The notes under the pieces: generated by a model | Told to the model about the DNA's origin: nothing | Seen by the model: the letters and a program-made list of their open reading frames with translations, nothing else | The model's database searches: none | Shown: one piece after another, positions 16,268 through 22,714 of the stretch | Position numbering within the stretch: position 1 is the stretch's first letter | Layout of the letters: the number at the start of each line of letters is the position of its first letter | Program-made: the position numbers and the translations under genes | Assembly: GCA_028820455.1 (NCBI GenBank) | Contig: JAPPJC010000041.1 | Coordinates: 1 to 32,541, forward strand | Reading direction: 5' to 3' | Origin: Acidimicrobiaceae bacterium | GTDB taxonomy: Bacteria; Actinomycetota; Acidimicrobiia; Acidimicrobiales; Aldehydirespiratoraceae | Length of the DNA: 32,541 nucleotides

Positions 16268-16756
16268 CTAGCCGAAAGGAACCAACTGTTTTGAGACAAC
16301 TCCCCAAATCCAAACCACTGTGGCACCAACAATAAGATAACACCCAAAAGGCCTGCTAGCAGAAGTTCCATAACGTTGTAAAACTATTACTGCGCTCGGA
16401 AATGCCACTACAAAACCCACCGCAAGATGCGCAAAAGCCGCAGACCAGCCCCACCATCCGCATAGTAGGCCATTCAATACGCTCAGGCGAACATCTCCAA
16501 AGCCTATAGACAGAGGACTGAAAAAATGAATTACTGCTAAAGCAACTCCACAAGTCAGTGCACCTGCAAACGCTCCAACTAGTCCGTCTGGTCTTCCTTC
16601 GATTATTGAAACTACCGAATACAATAACCAAACAATTCCGGCTGTAAACCATATTAAACGTGTTGGCAGTTGCTGAGTGCGATGGTCGATTATGCCCAGC
16701 CTTATTGCAGCCCCAAACCAGACTGCCAATGCCATTATCACAAGTACTTCACTCAT
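16268..16756 (-). CDS. A24-family prepilin peptidase (short form)
   Basis: Membrane aspartyl protease that cleaves the leader of type IV pilin-like proteins. In the numbering from the GTG at 16759, the first catalytic aspartate is Asp25 in GIIDHRTQQLP and the second Asp89 in GFGDVRL (86-92), the GxGD motif. Six or so hydrophobic helices are visible and PFGCYLIVGA near the end matches the family's 'PFGPFL' block. It lacks the N-terminal methyltransferase domain, as usual for short actinobacterial forms. ATG at 16756 is preferred over the overlapping GTG. No pilin gene is nearby. Confidence 0.88.
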   Translation of the reverse strand: MSEVLVIMALAVWFGAAIRLGIIDHRTQQLPTRLIWFTAGIVWLLYSVVSIIEGRPDGLVGAFAGALTCGVALAVIHFFSPLSIGFGDVRLSVLNGLLCGWWGWSAAFAHLAVGFVVAFPSAVIVLQRYGTSASRPFGCYLIVGATVVWIWGVVSKQLVPFG

Positions 16757-16809
16757 CACAGTAACCTAAACTAGTAAACAAGCTGAGTGTGCGATGCTGA
16801 AGTATGCAT

Positions 16810-16839
16810 AGTATTTCAGTGACTAGCATTTCAGTGACT
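16810..16839. repeat. 15-bp tandem duplication upstream of a small membrane protein
   Basis: AGTATTTCAGTGACT (16810-16824) is followed by AGCATTTCAGTGACT (16825-16839), one mismatch. It ends just before the strong ribosome-binding site of the next gene, so it could duplicate a promoter or operator half; function unknown. Confidence 0.8.
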
Positions 16840-16854
16840 GCTTGAAAGGAGATC

Positions 16855-17115
16855 ATGAACATAGTTATTTTGATTTCACTACTCATACCAAGTGCTGCAG
16901 TTGTTCTTTATGTTATTTCGCGGAGTAGTCTGTTGAAACTAGCAGATAAATCCAGCGACACTCAGGGCATGATACTGCAAGCAGTAATTGTCATCATTGT
17001 GACTCTAGTGATAATCGGAATCACTTTTATTGCTTTGTTGAGTCGCTATCACCAAGAAGAAACACCGGACGAAGAGACGTCTAGCGCATCAATCAGTACC
17101 CTACAACTATTCTAA
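16855..17115 (+). CDS. Small membrane protein with two helices, function unknown
   Basis: An 86-residue protein with two clear hydrophobic helices (about 2-20 and 41-65) joined by a short polar loop (SRSSLLKLADKSSDTQG) and a C-terminal acidic, Ser/Thr-rich tail. I do not recognise the family. The ATG has an excellent AAAGGAGAT site just upstream, which strongly supports translation. It is divergent from the prepilin peptidase gene. The last codons are repeated right after the stop (TACAACTATTCTA at 17102-17114 and 17119-17131). Confidence 0.8.
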   Translation: MNIVILISLLIPSAAVVLYVISRSSLLKLADKSSDTQGMILQAVIVIIVTLVIIGITFIALLSRYHQEETPDEETSSASISTLQLF

Positions 17116-17131
17116 CCTTACAACTATTCTA
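17102..17131. repeat. 17-bp offset duplication of a gene end
   Basis: TACAACTATTCTA spans the final codons and part of the stop of the small membrane protein gene (17102-17114) and recurs at 17119-17131. This is the short-offset version of the gene-end duplications seen elsewhere. Confidence 0.8.
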
Positions 17132-17303
17132 GTTGTCCTATCACTCAGCTGTCTTACATCAGACATCAACACAGGTTATCATCCACTAACACCATTGTAT
17201 TCGCTGGCTAATGACTGTTTTGAACTTGAATCAGGCATTAAACATAGGCTATTACACAGTAAACATCGCAAGACATTGCAGCCTTCATTGACGGCAGCCA
17301 TCG

Positions 17304-18221
17304 TCAACCCCGAGGATGAGTGTTGCGATGCACTTCTCTCAGACGTTCTTTACTTACGTGAGTGTAAATCTGTGTGGTTGACAAATCGGAATGTCCCAGC
17401 AACTCTTGCACCGAACGTAGGTCAGCACCACCATCAAGCAAATGCGTGGCAAAAGTGTGTCTTAAAGCATGAGGATGAGTAGCGGATACGCTACGCCGGT
17501 CGATGATACGTCTAACATCACGAGGGGTAAGAGCTCGACCACGAAAGTTAAGAAATACTACTTCATCAGGCGTTTCTGCTGTAACAAAAGCAGCACGACC
17601 TTCTTCGATCCAACGTCGTAACGCTTTTACGGAAGGATCACTAAGTGGTGTCTTGCGTTGCTTGGAACCTTTACCCCAAATCCATGCGGTAGCAGTGTCG
17701 AGATCTATATTGTCGATGGTTAGCGAACAAAGCTCGCTAACCCTTAAACCGCTACCGTATAGTACTTCCACAACTGCAAGGTCACGAATATCTCGGGCTT
17801 CATTATCAGCAGTTGACATTAAAGGCTTACGCAACAGTGCCTCTAATTCATGGGCCTTCAACACTTCGGGTAGTTTGGATACGCCTCGTGGCCCGTGCAG
17901 GCCGATTGTGGGGTTAGCTGTAGTCAACCCCTGTTCGTCTGCCCAATCGAAGTAACGACGCAACACTGAAAGTTTGCGTGATACAGTGCGCGGTGCATAA
18001 CCTTCCAACACTAAATACCTGACATAGTTTCTCAAGAGTGTTCGAGTAGTAGTAGCAGGAGCTTCTGCTCCAGTAGATTCTAGCCAACTCACAGTGTCGG
18101 TCATATCACGCCGATACAGATCCCTGGTTGATTCTGCCAGGCCCCCTGAGGAATGTAGCCAATCTGCTATTCCCCAAACTTCATCAACAGTTTTATCGGC
18201 AGGCTTTTGTGGTCTTTGCAT
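17304..18221 (-). CDS. xerC: Site-specific tyrosine recombinase XerC
   Basis: Resolves chromosome dimers together with XerD at dif. The N-terminal SAM-like domain covers about 10-95. The catalytic residues are all present: Arg160 (GSGLRVSEL), Lys184 (WGKGSK), His251 and Arg254 (HPHALRH), His277 (LLGHSD) and nucleophile Tyr286 (TQIYTHV). The ending VHRNTHPRG resembles the HPR-type C-terminus of XerC rather than XerD. The 305-residue length is normal. No integrase-type N-terminal extension or attachment site is seen nearby, so this is a housekeeping recombinase. The ribosome-binding site at the ATG (18221) is weak. Confidence 0.93.
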   Translation of the reverse strand: MQRPQKPADKTVDEVWGIADWLHSSGGLAESTRDLYRRDMTDTVSWLESTGAEAPATTTRTLLRNYVRYLVLEGYAPRTVSRKLSVLRRYFDWADEQGLTTANPTIGLHGPRGVSKLPEVLKAHELEALLRKPLMSTADNEARDIRDLAVVEVLYGSGLRVSELCSLTIDNIDLDTATAWIWGKGSKQRKTPLSDPSVKALRRWIEEGRAAFVTAETPDEVVFLNFRGRALTPRDVRRIIDRRSVSATHPHALRHTFATHLLDGGADLRSVQELLGHSDLSTTQIYTHVSKERLREVHRNTHPRG

Positions 18222-18315
18222 AGGCTGACGATGGCATTTTCACGGTCGTTGCTAAGAGGTCGCCTAAGAGCTTAACATCGAAACATCATCATCGTCTTCG
18301 TCTGAACAGATGGAT

Positions 18316-19560
18316 CTACTCGGAGCTTTGAGCCAGCTCTCCTAGCTCTCCTAGCGAAGTATCGTTTGCATCACGTATCCACAAGTCACGTTGCGGAAAC
18401 GGTATGACTATGCCAGCAGCATCGTACGCCTCTTTGAGATTAAGCCGAAACAAACGCTCCATACCGCGTTTTTCATTCCAAAGCAAACCTGGAAGAGTTT
18501 CTACTATCACACGAATAAGGATTGCATACTCCCCTAGCTCTTGCACACCTGATACCGAAGGGGGTGCGGCTAGTTTTCCTGCACATTCGTCGGCATCCCA
18601 CATCCGCGCACCCACAAGATTCGTTACTCTTATAGCTTCACGCAGATCCGTATCATAAGCAACTGAGATATTAAGCCTAGCCCTTAAACCGAGCTGCGAG
18701 AAATTCCCAACCCTTTCGATTTGGCCATTGGGAACATGCCAAACAATTCCATCCCGATCTTTAAATGCGGTAGAACGTAACGTTACATCTATTACAGTAC
18801 CCATTACACCTCCAAAATCGACCATATCTCCCACACCGTAGTTGTCTTCCATTAGCATGAACAATCCCGATAGGAAGTCTTTAACCACAGACTGAGCACC
18901 AAAACCCAGAGCAACACCGGCTATACCTGCACCGGCGACGAGAGGCCCCAAGTTAACACCGAGTTCGCCTATTATGAGAATAATTGCCAAACTCCAAATC
19001 GCAGCTAAGGCCAAGCTGCGCAATACACGGCCAAGAGTTTCAGCACGGGCACTAGCACGATCACGCGCCCTAGCCAATAATGGGTCTTGGCTTTCCAGAG
19101 CTTCGTATGATCTTCTTGACAACGGCCGAGGCTTAACTCTAGTCTTCAATCTAGATTTAGGAGTTTCGGGTTTACGTGCAGCCTTACGCTTGCGCCACTC
19201 TCTTACCTTTATCCTTCTCAGTCTTCTGGTAACAGCTTTTTTCGGGGTAGAAGCAGAAGACCTAGCCAACCTGGAACGGGATATGTCCAATGATGAGCGG
19301 ACACCCATAACCGGCTTGCTGATGCCAACAGTTAGTCGCACAATAGCGCGCTTGGCTATGTAAGAAGCAATCCAAGCCAAAACCAGTATCACAGCAATAC
19401 GCCATGCACGTCCCACTATCCAATCAGCTGTAGAAGCCAGCGTTTCGCTGCTAGTCCAGTTATAAACAAACTCGCACGTAAAACGCCGTTCACCAGCCAC
19501 GCCACAGGCATCCAAAAGTCCTTTGGGGTCTGCCTGAGCTAATAGATTCATAATCTGCAT
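18316..19560 (-). CDS. MscS-family mechanosensitive ion channel
   Basis: Small-conductance mechanosensitive channel that opens under hypo-osmotic shock. A first membrane helix lies at about 50-68; two more at about 176-198 and 203-230 form the pore region (AGAGIAGVALGFGAQSVVKD). The beta domain follows (GDMVDFGGVMGTV, then STAFKDRDGIVWHVPNGQI), and the C-terminal alpha/beta domain includes ETLPG. Between helix one and two is a ~65-residue stretch very rich in Arg, Lys and Ser (about 93-155), unusual for MscS and possibly cytoplasmic. The start region (ATGCAGATTATG) is duplicated 72 bp upstream, giving a decoy start. Confidence 0.92.
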   Translation of the reverse strand: MQIMNLLAQADPKGLLDACGVAGERRFTCEFVYNWTSSETLASTADWIVGRAWRIAVILVLAWIASYIAKRAIVRLTVGISKPVMGVRSSLDISRSRLARSSASTPKKAVTRRLRRIKVREWRKRKAARKPETPKSRLKTRVKPRPLSRRSYEALESQDPLLARARDRASARAETLGRVLRSLALAAIWSLAIILIIGELGVNLGPLVAGAGIAGVALGFGAQSVVKDFLSGLFMLMEDNYGVGDMVDFGGVMGTVIDVTLRSTAFKDRDGIVWHVPNGQIERVGNFSQLGLRARLNISVAYDTDLREAIRVTNLVGARMWDADECAGKLAAPPSVSGVQELGEYAILIRVIVETLPGLLWNEKRGMERLFRLNLKEAYDAAGIVIPFPQRDLWIRDANDTSLGELGELAQSSE

Positions 19561-19648
19561 GAAGTGTTTTTACCGGTGTGGAAAAGTTGGTCTTGATGGC
19601 TCAATTCGGTTGATCCGATTCATAATCTGCATGAGGTGTGTTTACCGG
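19545..19648. repeat. 32-bp duplication of the mscS start, offset 72 bp
   Basis: GATTCATAATCTGCATGAAG through TTACCGG (19545-19576) recurs at 19617-19648 with two mismatches in 32. On the minus strand both copies contain ATGCAGATTATGAATC, the first codons of the MscS gene. The distal copy opens a 20-codon frame (19632-19570) that stops just before the real start. Confidence 0.93.
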
Positions 19649-19868
19649 ACGTGACAAAAGACACGTCTGTTGACGATTCTAGCTTTCGCTCTTCATTTCA
19701 TCTTCTCGGATTGTACACAAGAAATCAGGCCAGAACATTTTATATCCTTAGCGGATATAATCGATGCTCTGCCAGTGAATATTGATGGGTTGAGGTTGAT
19801 CAGCTGCGAGCTTCAGCGTTTATCCCGCAGGTTTCCGCTACAATCAATGCTCTGCTAGCAGGTTGGTA
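19577..19868. other. Spacer between the mogA-like gene and mscS
   Basis: No gene is supported. Besides the mscS start duplication it holds a perfect AT-rich hairpin at 19740-19760 (stem TTATATCC/GGATATAA, 5-nt loop) and a diverged repeat AATCGATGCTCTGCC / AATCAATGCTCTGCT at 19759 and 19842 (offset 83). The hairpin could be an operator or weak terminator for the upstream minus-strand gene; there is no T run. Confidence 0.5.
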
Positions 19869-20369
19869 TTAGTCAGTCGGATGAGGGTGACTATTATCGA
19901 CAAGTAACTTGACTGCGTGTTCTAGAACGTCTATCACTGCTGCGAGTGTTTCCACGCATCCATTGCAAGAGCCAGGAGTGTTGAGTATTAAAGCCGTGGA
20001 ATAAGCACCTGCCACAGCCCGTGAGAGCCGTCCAAGCGGATTCACCAACCGCATAGCCTCTGCCAGGCCGGGAGCCTCACGATCAATGACAATTCGAGTA
20101 GCTTCTGGTGTGTCATCCCGAGGACCGAAACCGGTGCCACCAGTAGTTACGACAAGACCATGAAAACCTTCAGCCATGCGACGAAGTTCATTGGCTACCA
20201 CCTCAACCCCATCGGCAACAGCAGACCTCTCAATTACGTTCCAATCGTTGGCCACAAGATAGCCTTCGAGAGCATCCCCGCTGCCGTCTTCTCTTTGGCC
20301 GTTCACCACACTATCGGATACTGTGATTATCTTGGCCTCTAACCTCGACTCCATTGACCTCGACTCCAT
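19869..20369 (-). CDS. MogA/MoaB-family molybdopterin biosynthesis protein
   Basis: Molybdopterin-binding domain protein, likely adenylating molybdopterin or related to that step of cofactor synthesis. In the numbering from the TTG at 20381, ITVSDSVVNGQREDGSG near the start, VVTTGGTGFGPRDDTPEAT and LILNTPGS are the family signatures. Length fits MogA/MoaB. The start is confused by a 15-bp duplication (ATGGAGTCGAGGTCA then ATGGAGTCGAGGTTA), giving MESRS-MESRL: candidate starts are TTG 20381, ATG 20369 and ATG 20354, the last with GAGG four bases upstream inside the duplicated unit. No other molybdenum-cofactor gene is in the window. Confidence 0.9.
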   Translation of the reverse strand: MESRSMESRLEAKIITVSDSVVNGQREDGSGDALEGYLVANDWNVIERSAVADGVEVVANELRRMAEGFHGLVVTTGGTGFGPRDDTPEATRIVIDREAPGLAEAMRLVNPLGRLSRAVAGAYSTALILNTPGSCNGCVETLAAVIDVLEHAVKLLVDNSHPHPTD

Positions 20370-20440
20370 TAACCTGAACAATTAATAATCCGAACACCCC
20401 TAGCGTTTTCGGCGCATTGCGGGGCTTACAACATCACTAG

Positions 20441-20513
20441 CACCCCGTACGGGATTTGAACCCGTGCTACCACCTTGAGAGGGTGGCGTCCTAGGCCACT
20501 AGACGAACGGGGC
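20441..20513 (-). tRNA. tRNA-Glu (CTC anticodon)
   Basis: The minus strand folds as a complete 73-nt tRNA: acceptor stem GCCCCGT/ACGGGGT (first pair G-U), anticodon stem CCACC/GGTGG with loop CTCTCAA giving anticodon CTC, T arm ACGGG-TTCAAAT-CCCGT and discriminator G. The D arm resembles bacterial tRNA-Glu (TTCGTCTAG..GG..AGGAC). CCA is not encoded (the next bases are CT). Confidence 0.96.
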
Positions 20514-20588
20514 TTAAAGAGCAATAAGTGCCAAAGCGACACCAATTTCATAATTTGATTTGTGATTCCTTCCATAAAGCGACTAGAG

Positions 20589-20660
20589 CTCGGGGAGGAG
20601 GACTTGAACCCCCAATAGCTGAGCCAGAACCAGCTGTGTTACCAATTACACCATCCCCGA
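20589..20660 (-). tRNA. tRNA-Gln (CTG anticodon)
   Basis: The minus strand folds as a 72-nt tRNA: acceptor TCGGGGA/TCCCCGA, anticodon stem GCTGG/TCAGC (one G-U) with loop TTCTGGC giving anticodon CTG, a T arm with loop TTCAAGT, and discriminator G. It lies 75 bp upstream of tRNA-Glu on the same strand and 21 bp downstream of the K+ channel gene. CCA is not encoded. Confidence 0.94.
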
Positions 20661-20681
20661 TAACACCTGTAATTCTACCGA

Positions 20682-21518
20682 TTATGCTTCGGATTCAAAA
20701 GAACTAAGTGCCATCTCAGACATTTTGGACGCACTGACCTCGTAGGACACCACAACACGGTTGGCTCCCGCTTGTTTCAATTTCTCTATAATCGAAACTC
20801 CGTGAGCATTACTCACTATGTAGATGTCCGGATTCATAGTACGTGCTGTGAGTACCACATATAGATTGTCGATATCAGATTTTAAAGCAAGGATCAGAGT
20901 GCTGGCACGATCCACCCCAGCTCGTAAAAGCGAATTATCGTCAGTCGCTTCTCCTGTGACCCAGAAGTCGATGTCGTATTCATGATATTTGGGATAGTTG
21001 TAATATTCATGCTGGTCAATTACCACTACTTCAAGAGATTTCGGTGCTTTTTCTTTCAATTCGGTGAATATTGTTCTTCCCAATTGTCCAAAACCACACA
21101 AAACAATGTGCCCACTGAGCCGGTCTATAGCTGATTGCATGCGTCGCCTCCCCAGCTGATCGTTTAATTGTCCACTAAGAATCAACTCTATAAGAACACT
21201 CAGCGTATATAGCACTGTTCCAGTGCCCGATAGTATGAGTAATACAGTAAAAACTTTGTAGGGGGTGGTATCGACAACATTTTCCGGACCAACTTCCTCG
21301 TAACCCACTGTGGTGACTGTGATCACTGTCTGGTATATGGCATCACCCAGAGGCAAGTCAAGTATCAAATACCCCAAAGATCCGACAACTAAAACAATGA
21401 AGAGTAGGGTGAGGCCAGCGTAGAAACGCCCCCATACACTACGGAACAAAGACCTCGGCGATAGATCTCTCTTAGAGACACTAGCTCTTATTCTCTCAGA
21501 GGGATTGATTATTCTCAT
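20682..21518 (-). CDS. Two-helix potassium channel with an RCK (TrkA-N) domain
   Basis: Membrane channel subunit of the MthK/Kch type. Membrane helix 1 is at about 32-52, the pore loop at 58-76 and helix 2 at about 87-114. A cytosolic RCK domain follows with the nucleotide-binding loop GFGQLG (142-147) and the acidic end of the second strand (VVVIDQ). The selectivity filter reads TTVGYEEVGP (69-78), with Glu74 where K+ channels normally have the second Gly of TVGYG. The 278-residue length is somewhat short, and the second RCK lobe appears reduced. ATG 21518 has AGGTAAG about eight bases upstream. Confidence 0.9.
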   Translation of the reverse strand: MRIINPSERIRASVSKRDLSPRSLFRSVWGRFYAGLTLLFIVLVVGSLGYLILDLPLGDAIYQTVITVTTVGYEEVGPENVVDTTPYKVFTVLLILSGTGTVLYTLSVLIELILSGQLNDQLGRRRMQSAIDRLSGHIVLCGFGQLGRTIFTELKEKAPKSLEVVVIDQHEYYNYPKYHEYDIDFWVTGEATDDNSLLRAGVDRASTLILALKSDIDNLYVVLTARTMNPDIYIVSNAHGVSIIEKLKQAGANRVVVSYEVSASKMSEMALSSFESEA

Positions 21519-21831
21519 ACAACTTACCTAGCCGAACACTGCGCGTGGATCAAAGACTGCGTATACCATAAGATAACACCAATTGACATTGATATACTAT
21601 GTTTCCCTGTCTCCCATGTGCTAATCTTCTATGCTAAATGTGCCGATCTTCTGTGCCAATCTTCTGTGCTAATCTTTGCATATTGACCCTTAACGCAGCT
21701 ATAGGATTCTCGATTTTGCTGCTTACAAGTTATAAGGCCTAGTTCTGAAATTTCTGAAATCAATAGCGTTTAGTTTTGGAATCATGGACGATTGAATACA
21801 ACCATTCTTTAGCTTTTATGCGTAATCACAT
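21519..21831. other. Divergent spacer between K+ channel and trmH-type genes
   Basis: No gene is supported in these 313 bp. It holds the 13-bp tandem array at 21618-21678, a TTCTGAAAT repeat near 21743-21760, and several AT-rich boxes (for example TTGACA at 21583) without a well-spaced -10. Both flanking genes must be transcribed from here. Confidence 0.5.
21618..21678. repeat. 13-bp tandem repeats GTGCYRATCTTCT
   Basis: Units at 21640-21652, 21653-21665 and 21666-21678 follow each other exactly every 13 bp (GTGCCGATCTTCT, GTGCCAATCTTCT, GTGCTAATCTTTG); a fourth unit stands apart at 21618-21630. Regular iterated sites in a divergent promoter region could be protein-binding sites or simply slippage products. 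Confidence 0.8.
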
Positions 21832-22521
21832 ATGGTAGAAACAGAAAACAACCCCAGCAAAGTGAAAGTAGAACAAGCCGACAGAGTGGGTGTAGGACCG
21901 CATCCTCTGCCTTTGCCCGAAGATGAACGTTTTGACCCGGATCTGCTTCGAAACGGCGACAGGCGCAACGTGGTAGACCGCTACCGCTACTGGAGTGTTG
22001 CTGCTATCACAGCAGACCTAGACACCCGTCGACATTCATTTCATGTGGCCATTGAAAACTGGAAGCACGACTACAATATCGGCACCGTGGTAAGAACAGC
22101 CAACGCTTTCTGTACAGCTCAAGTACATATTGTGGGTCAGCGGCGTTGGAACCGCAGAGGTGCCATGATGACAGACGTGTACCAGAACTTGCGTTACCAT
22201 CAAACTATCAGCGAATTGACCGCCTGGACTAAGAGCAACGACCTGCCACTTGTCGGTATTGACAATCTGCCAGGCTCGGTTCCCCTAGAAACCACTGAAC
22301 TGCCCGAAAAGTGTGTGCTTCTATTCGGTCAGGAGGGACCAGGTCTGTCCGCAGAAGCCCGTGAAGCTGCTTCACCTATATTGGCCATAACCCAGTTTGG
22401 GTCCACACGGTCGCTTAACTCCGGTGTTGCCGCCGGTATAGCCATGCACGCCTGGATAAGACGTTGGGCAGATCGTCAGCACGCTAACAAACTCAGCAGG
22501 GAAAACTCTACTGAAAAGTGA
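21832..22521 (+). CDS. TrmH/SpoU-family RNA 2'-O-methyltransferase
   Basis: SPOUT-fold enzyme that methylates the ribose of tRNA or rRNA using S-adenosylmethionine. Motif 1 is NIGTVVRTANAF (82-93, Asn82 and Arg88), motif 2 is FGQEGPGLS (165-173) and motif 3 STRSLNSGVAAGI (191-203); these build the knot and cofactor pocket. The 229-residue length fits TrmH-like proteins without an extra N-terminal RNA-binding domain, although the first ~60 residues are a polar extension. The substrate cannot be decided. valS follows on the same strand after 193 bp. Confidence 0.92.
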   Translation: MVETENNPSKVKVEQADRVGVGPHPLPLPEDERFDPDLLRNGDRRNVVDRYRYWSVAAITADLDTRRHSFHVAIENWKHDYNIGTVVRTANAFCTAQVHIVGQRRWNRRGAMMTDVYQNLRYHQTISELTAWTKSNDLPLVGIDNLPGSVPLETTELPEKCVLLFGQEGPGLSAEAREAASPILAITQFGSTRSLNSGVAAGIAMHAWIRRWADRQHANKLSRENSTEK

Positions 22522-22714
22522 CACGACAAGCGAAAAGTGTTATAGAAAACCAAAGGGGGATCCTACCAGCAAAAAGCACGGAGAGAATGACATCAGCCGT
22601 CTACCGCCCACGAGTCAGCAGCAACTCGTCAACAATCCAACAAGTCGTAAACAACCGAAAACACCACAACAATCAAAATGCTTAAAGACTCAGAAATACC
22701 CGAAAGACCCATAA

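Noticed and set aside
19670-19858. Plus-strand frame of 62 codons in the mscS upstream spacer
   Set aside because: TTG start, no ribosome-binding site, and it covers a hairpin and a diverged repeat; coding is not supported.
22587-22685. 32-codon frame upstream of valS with a GGAG box, considered as a leader peptide
   Set aside because: The spacing to the ATG is very short, there is no run of valine codons, and no terminator or antiterminator structure was seen.
22522-22714. T-box or other riboswitch before valS
   Set aside because: The T-box sequence and specifier-loop features were not found and the spacer is only 193 bp.
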